A stretch of DNA of 64,000 bases from Owenia fusiformis (GCA_903813345.2 CAIIXF020000010.1:4519169-4583168); one strand, 5' to 3'; positions 27,258-41,238 are shown, counted from the first letter of the stretch. Numbers and translations are program-made. The notes: a model not told the origin generated them from the sequence alone.

Positions 27258-27948
27258 CTAACGGAATTTTCCGACTGTTATATTTTTATGATAAATAAAT
27301 TATTCAACAAAGAATGAATTTAAAACTAATACTTATATTATGTTTTAGTAAATACCTGTCCTTTACTAGGTTTAATTTCAGATTGTAATGGATATAATCA
27401 ATATCAACCGAGCTCGGTAGTTTCCGTAAGTTCAAAGGTCAAGGTTGATAAAATTCAAAACAAAACTGTTTTTTTGCCTTTGATTGATTATATGAAATAT
27501 AGACTATATTTATGGAAGGTATAGTATTAAGCTTGCATCATTTATATTGACCAATATGTTTAACAACTTTTAGATGTGTAAAAAGCAGTGTAATGTTCAA
27601 ATGTTTTCCACAAAGTAAGTCTACATGTCTAGATCTACAAACATGCAAAGTTTTTTGGGGACCGATCATATATACAGAAGTTGGTATTTTAATCACAGGC
27701 ACCGAAACACATAGTTAAGTAGTGTCCAATAAGAACGTGGACCCCTATCCTTCATTTACTAAGAAAACAATAGATCTAATGGATTTACCTTTTTCTAAGG
27801 CCTTCGTTCAAGGATAAATCCCTGGATGTGAGTCATGTCGCTGTTTGAAATCAAATGTTATTCCATAACAAAATTTGAATTGTGAGTTTTGGTCTTATTA
27901 CCTTACCAACAATTCCAAAACACACATGAAGTGATCAATGTACACATG

Positions 27949-28968
27949 CTATCTATTGCAAGACTTACGCCTGCCACAACCGTCACCATGTTAATCAGTG
28001 TTTTTTAAGTAGCGCAAGGATCCTGCCATGACCGTGGTAGTGTTATCGTGTAAGTCTGGTATAACCGTGACAGGCTGGTATAACCGTGACAATGCTGTAT
28101 TCTATTGCAAGGCCTGTCATGACCCTGGAAGTGTTATCGTGGAAGCCTGGCGCGACCGTAGCCTTTATTGTGGTTTATAAGCGAATGTGAATATTAATGT
28201 ATAGTAGTAATTTTGATTTTGACATGATTAAGGTAGTTAAACACCATGATCATAGTATTAAACTGTTTAATTGTAATGAGGATCACTTAAAATTGTTAAG
28301 GATATTCCTGGCATTAATGTCATACATATTTACTAGTCATTGCAATACATTATAACGGCCATAGTAGAACTAAGCCTAAATCTCTACATTACCACCCTCA
28401 TACCTGGCCTTGCAATACTATATTACATTGTCACGGTCATACCAGGCTTTGCGATCCCATAATACATTGTCATGGTCATGCCAGGTTTTCAAATACACAT
28501 TGTCACGGTCAATTATAGCAATCATAAAGTTCTACATTACCACTCTCATACCCGAGCTTGAAATACTATATCACATTGCCATGGCGGTCATACCAAGCCT
28601 TGCAATACGATATTACATTGCCATGGTCATGCCAGGCTTTGCAATACACATTGTCACGGTTATAGCAGTCCTAATCGTAAATTTCTACATTACCACTCTC
28701 ATACCTGAACTTGCAATACTATATTACATTGTCACGGTCATGCCAGGCCTTGCAGTACTATATTACATTGTTATGGTCATACCAAGTCTTGCAGAACTAT
28801 ATTACATTGTCACGGTCATGGCAGGCATTGCAATAATACAGCATTGTCGCGGTTATACCAGGCTTTCACGATAACATTACCACGGTCATGGCAGGATCCT
28901 TGCGCTACTTAAAAAACACTGAATAACATGGTGACGGTTACGCCAGGCGTTAGTCTTGCAACAGATAG
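27949..28968. mobile_element. 1-kb foldback element built of CACGGTCATGCCAGG repeats
   Basis: The ends CTATCTATTGCAAGACT and AGTCTTGCAACAGATAG are inverted. The match extends about 115 bp through AGTGTTTTTTAAGTAGCGCA and CAAGGATCCTGCCATGACCG. The interior is a degenerate tandem array of a roughly 36-bp unit (ATTACATTGTCACGGTCATG ... GGCTTTGCAATAC), in opposite sense on the two sides. The long open frame at 28410-28874 is only this repeat read through. Confidence 0.8.
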
Positions 28969-29249
28969 GGTCTCTCAATGTATTACATGTAGTTCACATC
29001 TTCTGGATCACTAACTTAGCATTTACAGCCAGTTACTAATGTCAGACGTTTACGACATTTCGTCCAGTTTTCGAATATCAATCACCATTTTTCTTGGAGC
29101 CGTTTCTTTTAATTTTAGAGGAAATCCTGACGAAATCATGCAATATTTCATCATGGAGCCCAGCCAGTTCCATTTTAATTCATGAAATATTAACATGACT
29201 GTTTTTAGAATATTACGTAAATTTATTGAACCCTGTCTAGAAATTTTAC

Positions 29250-29465
29250 AAAAGTTCAGGGTGTTCCAGAATCCAGATGGAATTACTTCTAGCAAGGAAT
29301 TGGCTAGAGAATTGAGTAATAATGGATGGTTGTGGGGTAACAACCTGGGGGATTGCTCATCTGGGGAGCTGTAGTGTAACGAGCCTGATACGGGAATCAG
29401 AATCAAACTCAGGACCCTCTGCTCATAAGCCCGATGTTCTACCCCTGAGCCATGAAGGCTAGCCA
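29250..29465 (-). mobile_element. tRNA-derived SINE
   Basis: On the minus strand from 29465 the sequence reads like a tRNA 5' half: TGGCTCAGGGGTAGAACATC is an A-box and D-arm, then an anticodon-like GGGCTTATGAGC, then a degenerate B-box GAGTTTGATTCTG. A non-tRNA body follows. The cloverleaf is too decayed for a working tRNA gene. Confidence 0.65.
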
Positions 29466-30095
29466 CTACAGTTGAGACTGTAGTAGCGACTTGCTATCAA
29501 GAGTAATTACAGTGGTATTTTCTTATTAGGACAACTCTACTGTCTCTTCTGGCAACTGTGTTTCCATTCCAATAGTTTATTGATTTAGACTACACACTAT
29601 TACAAGGATACCATCCTATACCTGTTGAAAGCCCATCGTGGGCTTTTAACTCTGATCAAAGTTAGGAAACTGAAGGCTGATTGGTGTTACCCACCTATTT
29701 GTAATTAATATTTAAGAGGGACTGTGCTGTCAAAGTTTACTCAAGTCTCTAGCTTGGAAAATTAAAAACCAAAACAACATAGTGAAGTTTTATGAAAGTA
29801 TTTTTGGAAATATTGAAGCTATAAGCATTCCAAATGTATGTACCATCATCTAATACTGGACTGGTACCATCATACATTATCTCTGTCTCTGGTACCCTAA
29901 TACCTGCATACAGTTAACTCAGTCGATGGTACCAGGATTCACTTTAGGTTGGGCCAAAAAATACACACAATTTAAAATTAAAATAATCAGTTACATTCAG
30001 TGAAATTAAGACATATTATGAGACCACCTTCTAACATGAATTTTTTATCCCATGCAGGAATAGAATGAATAGGCTGTCAAACTAGCATAATCAAT

Positions 30096-33000
30096 ATGGC
30101 GGAGAGAGATCCATATTTGGGAAACCATAATGGTTCCTCTGAGGAATCATTCAATGTAACAGTCGGGGATAACTCTATGATGTCATCAGTTGTCACGAGT
30201 CTTGATCAGGTAGGTCCAAAGAAGGCTCCCTAAGAGGGGGTATAGCCATTGTTTTAGTCACCTTTTGAGACATATTTATAGAGGCCAGATCACCTTGTTA
30301 CAGACTCCTTGGGAATCCTCCGTCCAACAGCATGAGTCTAGTTTGCAATGAAATGAGACTTTCCATACGTTTCTTCTTTTATACCCCTATTCCTGTCTCA
30401 ATAAAACTCAAATATTGCTCGATGATTTGAGCAAATCCACATTGAGAATTCCAGTGTATTTTTAGGTCAAGTTTATACACTATAATATGATAGTATACAA
30501 TGAAGGTGCAGGTCAAATCAGTATTAACTTTTGAGGAAAAATGAGAAAACCAAGAAGGCTGTTCACGTTGATTTTCATCTTGAATAAATAATTTTATAAA
30601 AAAAATTATTGATATGAGCAGTGCAGAATATTTGAATCGTAATAAACACTCTCACTTGCTCCATTATTCAAAAATGTATAGACAAATTGATGAAATTTAT
30701 AGAAAAAGCTCTGTAATTTATTTCCAGTTAGACTATGAAGACAGTATGACCATGCAAGAGGACATTACCCATAATGCCCCAGGAAGTCCATCTAGACGTG
30801 CACAGGCTGAGATGCTAGAACGTCTAACAAATGAAAATCGACAAATGCGCCTTGAGTTGAAACAGCTTCATGCTGACTATCAGGTATATTGCAAAATATG
30901 GCAGTTGAGATTGTTAAACTATGTTACCTTGTAATTAACCACTGTACATGTGCTAGAATAAAATGGTTGATTTCTGTCCTGGACTGATCTCCTCGACATC
31001 GAAGCAATTGGGCTTATTTAATTCTCAAATTTTTACACATTTCAAAGCTCATGTAAGGGAATATATTTCAGCAGGGGTTTCACTAGAATTTCTCACAAAA
31101 GGCTAAAGAAGTGAAAACAACAGGCAAAAATTAATGAAAATCATAAATCTAACATTGAAAAGTCCCTAAAAACAAACTGGTGAAAATCGCCTGTTGCCTG
31201 CTGCTAATGAAACCCCTGTTCAGTGTCAGTGATTTTAAGTAAATGCCAATATAAAATACACTTTGCATTTTTATTATAGACTGAACAAGATACTGTAGCT
31301 AAACTGAGAAGTAAGATGACGGCTGCTGACAAGGATCGCTTTAAAGCTGTCAGTGAGAGCAATGAAGAAGTGGGCAATCTACAGGGTAAGACTTCTTCAT
31401 GTTGTTAAGGAAGTGTACTGATTAATCTGACTAATTTATTAGTTACACTGGTCTAAACAAGTTACACTTGTCAAACAGGTTACTCTGGTCAAACAAGTTA
31501 CACTGGTCAAACAAGTTACATTGGTCGAAACAAGTTACACTGGACAAAACAAGTTACACTTGTCAAACAGGTTACTCTGGTCAAACAAGTTACACTGGTC
31601 AAACAAGTTACATTGGTCGAAACAAGTTACAATCCTTGCACACAAATTCTATCTTTCAAAATCCTATCATTCATATGAATCTCTTTGTGTATTTTGTTGA
31701 ATGTATCATAAAAATAATAGGAAATATTAACATTCCAGTCTCGGTCTTCAAATTAGCTTGTTTGGTTAAAAAAAGGTTTATATATTTACCACATATCTGA
31801 TTCCAGGTGAATTGACTAGATTACGAGCACAGCTTGAAAAAGGTGAAGCAACTCGACATGAGCTTGATTATGAACTTACAAAAGTTCGTCGTGAATTAAA
31901 TAATGAACGTCGCCAAATGTCAGACAAAGAAGGTGTTATGACTGATGTGAATGAACATATGAAGCAGCAAATCTTAAGTTTGACGTCACAGCTGACTGAA
32001 CTGACCAATGAGCTTCAAACATTCAAATCTTTAAGCGATAGTGAGAAGAGACACTTGGCTGGCTCAGTTGCCGACAAGGATCAGGTTAAATTACATTTTC
32101 GTCATTCTTTTTTATATTCAATAAAAGGGTGTGGGTCAATAAGGCTAGATTTTAGCCCCTTCACAAAACAAGTACTATTTTAGGTCAATTGCAAAATGTG
32201 GCAATTTATTTCAAGACTAGCAAAACCCTTATTACTTACAATATCAATTTTCCTACATCTAGGTGATAGCAAGATTTCAAACAGAGACAGAAATCTTGCG
32301 GAATGAGAAGGACCAACTTGAAGTGATGATGCAAACAAAAGAAATAACACTTGAGGAGCAAGACTCTAAGATTCAGGAGCTGGAGGAGGAACAGAAGAAG
32401 TCATTGGAGAAACTACGTCAACATCTAAATGAGCTGGAATTCGCCAAGGAAAAGGAGGAGAGGTAGACTTAATTTTTTAATGTGTAACACCTATTCAAGG
32501 GAAAAATGATCCGTGCCTTGGTTTGTATCTGGCAGGTTTTAACCATGATGATGATTCAGAGTTGGAAACTAGCTATCTGCCTGTCAATGGCTACCACTTT
32601 TTGCTCTTGGCAATGCAATTTGAAAAACTAGTTTCCTGTTGGGCAATGTATTGAATGCCAATGTGTTTAATTGTGGCAATCATGTTTTCAACCTTAGTCA
32701 TGGACACTGATGATTCATCAATATCTTAAAACTTCAATTTATTATGATTTATACACTCATTTATTTCTCACATTTACATTAATTATTCATAAAATGGCAG
32801 GACCAAAGGCGTTAGTTGTACTCGGAAATGTTCAGCACCTGTTTAGCACATTGTTGATTAGCTAAACAATTATAAAGAATAAAATATTGTTTCAGGCTGA
32901 GAAAGGAGCTTGACATAATTCAAAACAAACTAAAAACCACAGAGGAAAGCATAGAGGCAGAACGGGCTGCTCACCTGGAGTCAAAATTCAACTCTGAGAT

Positions 33001-36000
33001 TGTCCAACTGAGAGTAAGGGACTTAGAAGAGGGCATCCAGAGTGAGAAAGTGACCAAGTCAGACCTGACTGATCAGATTGAAAGGCTTAACTCACAAATG
33101 CAGGACCTTGAGAGGGCATATCAGGTAAGAAAAAATGTATTCTTTGAAATTATTATGATATTTGTAGTTTGAAAAGGATGTAAACTGACAATGATGTTGT
33201 ACCAGGTAAATGGGAGAATATAAAGGAGACCCTTTCCTGAATCACAACTAATCATGAAATGTTACAGTTTTCAATTATTCTTAGATTTCTTTACTCATCC
33301 AATTAATGATTTTAAAGGAGGAGAGGAAGATGAACAAACATGGAAGAGACACCCTTGATAAGTTGGAGAAAGAATATGAAAACACACGAGCCAAACTAAG
33401 TGCTGAAATTGATGACAAAGTGAAGGTCATTAATGCAATGTCTGAACAGCTTGATATTCACCAAGAGAACTTTGACAAGCTGAAACAAGAATTGAATAAG
33501 GTAAATAAAAGTACATTTGCCATCTTTCATCCTAAAAAGTCACACATGTAAGATGAGATTTGCTTGTGAGTCTATTAACATCAACAGCATAGTAACAAAT
33601 ACACTGTTGCTAAGAGTATCCATGCTAATTTTACAAAACTTAGCTGTGATATCATAACAATGGAGCTTTGTTAAGTTTTATAAATCTGAAGCTATTTTTC
33701 ACCCAGTTTTGTCATGAAAATGTGAAAGTATGGCATAATACAGAGTCAAATGAGAAAAATTTCTTATACTCGTACCTGTGCAAAATCGTCCATTCTTGAC
33801 TCGCTTTAATAATGTTTCTTTATCTCATCTGCGACTCGATAAAGAAGAATTATCAAAGCTCATCAAGAATGGACAATCTTGCACAGGTACTCATATAAGA
33901 ACCTTTATATCTTATTGTATGTTTCTTATCTGTTCAACAATTGTATAATGTTTTTACAGGCTAAGAAACGCCAGGTTTATTTAGAAGAAACATATGGAGG
34001 CAGTATGAGAGAACTGGAATTTCTGTTACAGAATTTTAATGTAGATTCCAAACAAAAGAAAAGTAAGTCTATGTTAACTGATACATTGGAAAGAATGTGA
34101 ACCTTTGATAAGTAATTTTTATACAATACTTGTACTGTGACAATTCTAACAAAAACATGAATTGATAACTTTCCAGAGAAAAAAGATGGGGATACAGCTA
34201 CACCGGTGACGCCATCTGTTGTGCTTGAAAATCTTCGACGTACACTGACTGGGTACAAGAAAAGGTTGGAGGGAGCAGGAGAAGAAATCAAAAATGTGAA
34301 AACATCTAGCAGCCATCTTGGGAAAGAGATTGAGTCATACAAAGATATGATATGGGCCAAGGATAAAGCTTTACAGGTATGAAAATGGATGGCATCTACC
34401 AAGGTGGAGTGCAATCCGCAATTGGCAATTCAGATCAAAATTTTTACAATACCCATATTCATATATTCAAAATCATTGAATGAAAGTGCATTTCGGGCAT
34501 AATATTTTCACTAGTTTCATGAAATAAATTAAATTCTGTACATGGAGATACCTGAAATCTACGAAAAATGAAATGAAATAAAATGCTTCAGTATAAAGTT
34601 TTTGTCCAAGATGGTTCTCATTTTTAGGAGACGCAAGAAAGCTTGGGCAAAACAAGCAAGGAAGTAAGTCGACTGAGAAATGAGTGCACTGAGCTTGAAG
34701 CTAACTTGGCGGCACAAAAGGTTCAACTGCAGACGTCTCAACAAGAATGTGACAAAGAGAGACACAGGTGCCAGGAGCTTAATGAAGAGGTCAGTAGATA
34801 GTACTACATGTACTACTAGTATGTTGGAGCAATTTAATTGTTAAAAAAAATCATGATCAGTGGATGAATTCTGACTATGCTAATTAATTTGAAACTTATT
34901 TCAAATTGTCTCTGTTAGTTTTTAACTCCCCCTTAAAGTGTTACAGAAATATTTTGGTGTTTAAAAAGATTTTAATTGTCAATATCTTACTATTCTTGTT
35001 TTTTTAGATCATGAAACTGGCCAAGAGATACAAAACTGATGAAGAAGGGCGTCTGAGCTTTCTACATAAGATTTATCAGAAATTATTGAACCGTCAAACC
35101 CAGCCGCCATCTATTGGTGGTTATGATACATTCAAATGGATGGACTTGAGTAACCTGGTGAATGAACAAGTCATTTCATTCCTTGGCTTGTTACAACGCA
35201 CTGAAGAAAAGGTGAGTTCAGATTCCAGAATACTGTATGTGGTATCTTGTTCTAATTTGATTAACAGACGGGCCCTTAGCCAGCTTTTGCCAAGTGAGTT
35301 CACTTTTCAAAAAATTCGAGGGGCGTTCTTTGGCTCAAAGTCACTTGAAAAGTGCTCAGAATGTTGAAAAACTGCATGATTTTGAAAGAATTTTTGGCCT
35401 GGTTGGGGCATCCTCCTAAGCAGGTATCCAGAATCCCTACCTCCTTCCCCCTGCTATAACCAATTTGGAAGCGCCCGATATTAAACTGAATCACGTGATC
35501 TAATTATGCGCAAGACTTATACACGATTTCTGCCGCAGTGTTGCGACAGCCAATCAGATTGCGAGTTCTTAATCAGGGAAATGCCAACTGCTTATCGTAG
35601 GGGGTAAAAAGAAAGAATTTATTCTGGATTTTGAAGCCCTGTGATAGGAGGATGGGTTGGGGGCTCGTCCAGATTTGTTATCACAGATTGGTCATCTAGA
35701 GCACCAGATGTCTTTTTATTTATGTTTTGATTTTAATCAACTTTGCACTTTCTTCGGGATTGTTTTCAGACATGCCCATATATAGCAATACCATACCCTT
35801 TATGTGCTGTATTTCAGGTCAAGCAAAAAGTAGCGAATATATTGATCAGCCTTGTATAGCAATAACATAACATTTATGTTGTATTCAGGTGACACATCTG
35901 GAGGCCATCATCTCTAGTAAAGAGGAAACCATTGACCAACTGCAGATTGCACATGAGGATCAAATGGACAAGTTAGCTGTAATGACGCGTGAACGTGAGG

Positions 36001-39000
36001 AAGAACGCAAGCGTGAGAAACAGGAACTAGAAGAACATTATGGGAAATTAGTTGGAGAAATTCAAAGTCGCTCAAAGGTGAAATAATGATACAAAAAGTT
36101 AACATTGGTAGAAATTAGTATAGTATTACGTTATTTTATTTACAACTTTTTTTGCAGAAAACTCAAGCAATGGCTGATCAGGCCTGGGAGAAGGTCCGGA
36201 TGACAGGGTCAGTACAGCATGGCCTTGAGCAGGAGTGTGTTCAAATGAGGGAACAGCTTCACCAATACCAGAGTCATACTTCCTCCCTACTTAGTGCTTG
36301 TGCGATACTCAGTGGTGCTTTACATGTATCCAACACCAAAATCCATTCATTATCAAGCCAAAGGAAAATCCTTCAAAATTTAGTGAACAATTACGAACGT
36401 TTTAAATCTAAAGTTTGTAATCTTATCAACACAATTCAAGTTGAAATGGATTCTGATGGTAGAGAACCTAATCGAGAACAACGTCCAAAAAAAGCAGGGC
36501 TTCTGAGATTTAGAGTGGCGGCCATTGCGGTAATTGCGGCAAATCGGCTCAATTATTTGAAATCATTCAGCCATAAGTTCTTGCCAGGAAGTGGAGGGAG
36601 TATCGCATTGACACACAGTGTTATGAGGAAAGCCCAGAAATTTAAAGGTATGAGATTTTTATTACTTTAATTTTAATTTATATCTAAACTGTCCTAATAC
36701 ATAGAAGGATACTGTGATACTATGTATGTAATTTCTTACTTTTATGATTTCTGACAGCATTTTACAAGTGTTTAGATTTATTGAAGGAACACTCTGGGGA
36801 ACACATTGGGTTATCTGGCTACAATGTATCTTGACAAGATTGGACTTTATATAGAAATTAGATCTTTTATACCAAAAACACAAAGGACAATGTATTAAAT
36901 ATGACCTTGGGAATTCAAGAACGTCATTAGACTAATGAACATTCCTGTCTTATTTATTTTCCAGGCATTGGTCGATCATCAATGTATGATACTCCTCGAG
37001 ACCCTGTCTCAATTCATGATAATGAAATCCATATGTGGCTACAAGACCAGAAACTACTTGAAGGAATCGTATCCTCCATGGATGAAACCCAACACGTTTT
37101 ATTACAAAAACAACATGGGGATAATAACCTGACATACACAGTGAAAACATCTTACTCAAAACTCTTGGGAATTTTAGAGAGTTGTTATAAAGGTCATGAC
37201 ACACCTCAAATAGATTTATATGACATGACCACCCCAATAGCATATTTAGGACAGGGTTTGATGAGGAAGTTGCCCAATGTGCCAGTAGAGAGAAAATTAA
37301 CACTTCTATCTTCACAGGTGAGGCTTGTTTTGGAATACTTGTAAAGCATTGAAAACCACTCGTAAAACGTATAGTTTTCAGTGACAGATGAATTAACTCC
37401 TCTCATTAATGAAACTTAATGAAATAATCACTACTTTTAAATTCTGTAAGATGTTATTCAGTTAATTTATCATGTGGTTGTATAGGTCCATAATAGAGAC
37501 ATAACAGACATGGTATGGAATAATGAGTGTATGCAAAACATATTTTTCTAACCATACTTTTGACTTGCCTCTTTCCCTCCTACATGTACTTCTTTTACCA
37601 TTTCTTGCCTATGTAGCCATTGAAACTGTTTATTTCTCTTCCAGCAAGCACTGACCACCCTACAGCACTACATCATAGACTTCACTCAGAGGCTTCATAA
37701 CGCAGAGACCCAACGTCGTGGTATGAAGTCAGAACTGAAGTCTCTCAAGCAGAACATCAATTCTTTGAACCATGAGCAACAAAAATTGAAGAGTATGGAG
37801 CAAGATGTGGAAAATCTCAGGAATATGGTAAATGCATTTTGAAATTTCACTTGATTATGATATCTGGTCAGGATTTTGACAACCACAATTAAATGCACAG
37901 TGCAAAGGGAAACAGTATTAAGAAACACAATAACAAAATGAAATATTGAAAGGCACAATGAGTTACAAGGGTACAAATCCATCATCCCAGCCAATAATTA
38001 AATGTACAAAGAAACATGCAACCATTCTACCAGGTTATACCATCGTCAAAGTTGAGTGTCTATACTATAGCCAGGTGGATTTTGTGGCTCATGTTGAAGA
38101 TAAAAAATTCCATTAAACTTGCATTCATAAGCACCAAATATGTTATAATTTTTTTTTCTTTCAGAATGCCCAGATGATTGACCTCAGTAAGTTTGAGGGT
38201 GTCTGTAAAGAACTGGACAATGCCCTCAAACGAGAACAACAAGCTCAACAGCTGCTCAATGAACAAAGCCAACAGCTGCAGGAGTTCACTGTAAGGCTAG
38301 AGATGTACAACAGCGAAGGAGCCCAGAAGCAACAGAGTCTAACTGCTACTGAACATGTAAGTTCCTACCTTTGATTTGACCATACAAATACAGTAAAACC
38401 TGCAAAAATAGTTTTGTCATTCTCAGAGCTGCTTCATTTAGCAGAAAACTTACATATTTTTTCACTTAGTCTAGCTTTTACAATATTCGTCCAATTTAAA
38501 CAAACTATGTTTTAACATTTGTGCAATGGGTCTTTCCTACATTTAGTGGTTTGAGCATCTCTATTGTATCATTATTCTGGGGTTATACAAAAATAAAAAC
38601 TTCCACTGAATTTAAAAGATTAATCTTGGACTTAAATTTTGGACTTAAGTTTTTGACTTGAATGTATGTTTCAGAATCCTATGATTAAAAAAATGAAGTA
38701 AAACCTTACATAATTTTCAGGATTTAACAGAAACACGGTCAGAACTAAGAAGGAAAGAGCAGACTTTGCGCCAGTTAAACAAGACTGTGGCTCAACTTGA
38801 AACTGACAAAGAAATACTTGATGAAAAAGTTTATGATGCTGAAACTGCGCTCCGTACAGTTGCTAAGTAAGAACTTTATTTAAATGTGTATTGTGAAACA
38901 TTCTATAAAGTTCTGGATTTCTATTTGTTAAATGTCAAATTGACTAAATCTAAGGCTTAAAGTCTGATCCTGAAAATTGAATGAGGCTTATTCTGATTTT

Positions 39001-40544
39001 GTGCCTTTTGAAAATTATTATTCACCAGTTGTAAAGAAATTATCTTTTTGTCCCCCAGAGTAAATAATTTTCATAATTTATTTTTATAGGGATAAGGACG
39101 TTCTTGCGGGTTACGTGAAAAATGTAGAAATGGCTCTATCTAAAGTAAGCATTTTTGTTAGGCCATGTTGTGCAATTTCCTCTCTCTTCCAAATCAAATA
39201 ATATTTTAGTGTGTTGATAAATTTTTGACTGATTCTCCTCTGACGTCACCCAATGAATTTGGTGATCGATATGCATCATCATGTGAACAATACTGTTCTT
39301 AAATATTGCTCTACGAAGTTTGTGTCAACTGTATGTTCAACAAACGTGTCTCCATCAAGTTGAACTGAAAAGGTCAACTGTTTAAATTAAAATACTGTAT
39401 TATAGAGTAAACAAGAGATGGCGCTCTCCAATACTTTAGACATAGGAGCCCTAGCTCCACTGTTAAATACAGAACTAGCTCCCCCCGGTAGCAACTCTGG
39501 GAAATGGGCAGCTGAATTGGCAGCCTGCCAAAGTCTTGTAGCCACATTTATTGACACCTACCAGCAGGCTCTGTCAAGGGTGACGTCGCTAGAACAACAA
39601 CTGGATAGCCATAAAAGGCACATTGAGACGCTGAAGGATGAACTCAGTGCAGCATGTAGACGTGAATACCAAGAGGTATGCTATGATAAAAGAAACAATG
39701 TTAAAATTGGTAAAAAAAGAATAAATAACTGTAAGGGTCATACAGATGAAACCATTTATGAGGAGCAATGTTCAAATATCCTTCACCTTGTATTATTTGA
39801 TCCTTTTTATTAAGAAGTGAAAATATCCCAGAATTCATGGATGAACCTACCTATCTCTAAAGGTCCATCTTAACATGGAGTTAATCTATGAATTCTGGGA
39901 TATCTATCTCCCCCTGTTATTTCTACTTTTCACAAAAATGTCAATATATTTTTACTTTGACTAGTATTTGTTTGTGCTACATGTACTAGTATGTCTTCAT
40001 TCGAAACAGTGTTTCAGAATCTATTTGATATCAAGTAAATGCATATTTCATTTCAGGATGATTTGGTGTACAGCCAGAGATCCAGACCTACCAGAGACAG
40101 ATATGACCAGAAGGACTCCTTCCATCCTTTAATGTAAGTTCTGAAATCTGCAAAAAATCCGAGATCTCAAATCTATTTTATTTGACTAAACATTAAGTGC
40201 TTTCACTTGGTTTGGATTTGTGATATCATAGAAATAAAATTGTCCAAGTTTATTTTGGATTTACAAAAGTATGTGTATTATGTTAATACCCCAAACCCTT
40301 TTTGTCACATACTTGGATGTACTGTTGAAAAATAGTCAAGAGGATTTGACTTTTACTTTGCAGGGAAGATACAGAAGCTTCATCATATTCACTCCTCCGT
40401 CCAGCCAGTCCCAGGTCAAGGTCACTAGCCAGTAGGTCACCCCCATTGAAAGAGAACAGGTCGCCTCTCTTCCATACTCCAGCACGGTCAATACGAACTA
40501 TGAGCACAAGGTCAAGGCCATATACTGGGATGAGCCCCAGGTGA
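30096..40544 (+). CDS. CCDC171: CCDC171-like coiled-coil protein, 21 coding exons
   Basis: Exons: 30096-30209, 30728-30883, 31280-31385, 31807-32084, 32263-32462, 32896-33124, 33318-33500, 33960-34062, 34177-34376, 34628-34789, 35008-35211, 35889-36077, 36158-36647, 36965-37317, 37645-37827, 38165-38356, 38721-38866, 39090-39144, 39406-39675, 40057-40133, 40364-40544 (TGA). All phases agree, giving 1356 aa; human CCDC171 has 1326. Residues from about 85 to 620 are heptad-rich coiled coil, beginning LTRLRAQLEKGEATRHELDY, which matches the family start ([20 protein letters not shown]). A less coiled middle (about 700-850; LLRFRVAAIAVIAANRL) is conserved in the family. More coiled coil follows, then an Arg/Ser/Pro-rich tail (SPRSRSLASRSP). 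No membrane segment was seen. The molecular role of the family is poorly known. An untranslated exon begins at 30059. Confidence 0.8.
31072..31218. mobile_element. 147-bp MITE with CAGGGGTTTCA ends
   Basis: It begins CAGGGGTTTCACTAG and ends TGAAACCCCTG. TTCAG flanks both sides as a 5-bp duplication (31067-31071, 31219-31223). It lies in CCDC171 intron 2. A partial copy is at 53373-53465. Confidence 0.75.
31441..31632 (+). repeat. 18-19-bp minisatellite (CAAGTTACACTGGT) in CCDC171
   Basis: About ten copies of ACAAGTTACACTGGTCAA with a higher-order pattern: the block of five units from 31446 repeats from 31555. It lies between exons 3 and 4. Confidence 0.8.
33764..33902. mobile_element. Hairpin-forming repeat just before CCDC171 exon 8
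   Basis: TTCTTATACTCGTACCTGTG at 33763 is complementary to CACAGGTACTCATATAAGAA ending at 33902; arms of about 40 bp flank a further paired CTCGCTT/AAAG region. The right end is about 58 bases from the splice acceptor at 33959. Confidence 0.7.
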
Positions 40545-41021
40545 AAGTAAACCATCTTTAGACCAATCAACCACATGATGCAGTTCCGATATTATATGGA
40601 TTTCTCAAGAACCAAACTGAACATTTACAATCTGAGAATCAGTAGTTAACTGTTACATGGTATCTCCCATGTAGTTGTATTCTTAGTGCCAATACTGCTT
40701 CCAGTAAAGTCTATTAGATTTAGAGACTTCAACAGAGATTTGGCAGCCTGGATATTTATGAATGAACATGGAATGTACAAAATGTTTATTGTATTTTGAA
40801 AAAACACAGTAGTGTTAATGTAGCATATGCAGTACAAGAGGAATTACTGCATCCTTGTATTTCTCAGGAATTCTTCAAAGTTCTCATTGTTGATGTTCTT
40901 TGATATCTGAATATCAAAATCCAGAACTGTTGATATAATGCAATGATGATTATTCTAAATAACTGGATACAGTAACCAATTGCTCCAATGCTGGGACTTT
41001 CCCTGGGGTATTGTCCCTGAG

Positions 41022-41102
41022 AATAAAACTAATGAAATGCATTTCTACAAAGTAATTGATCACCTTATCACTCTTGTTAATGAAAAAATATGGTACAATA
41101 AA
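41022..41102 (+). terminator. Candidate polyadenylation signals of CCDC171
   Basis: AATAAA at 41022-41027 and 41097-41102, about 480-560 bases after the stop codon. Confidence 0.4.
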
Positions 41103-41238
41103 AAAGTATTTCACATTTTTTTAGTTAAATAAAACAACATTAAATCACATTCACAGTAAATATATGCGTTTATTGTATAATTTATACGAGATAGCATCAC
41201 AATAAGAGATGTATGTTGTAACATAAGAGACACTCCTG

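Noticed and set aside
28410-28874. 154-codon open frame (+)
   Set aside because: It is a direct reading of the 36-bp tandem unit inside the foldback element; the peptide is the same phrase repeated, with no codon or family support.
29380-29462. Functional tRNA gene
   Set aside because: The anticodon arm and B-box are degraded and the acceptor stem does not close; a SINE explains the similarity better.
29050-29466. 138-codon frame (-)
   Set aside because: Lies over the tRNA-derived SINE; the frame starts in the A-box region and has no homology features.
36152-36670. Separate 172-codon gene
   Set aside because: It is exon 13 of CCDC171 (36158-36647) with flanking intron read through.
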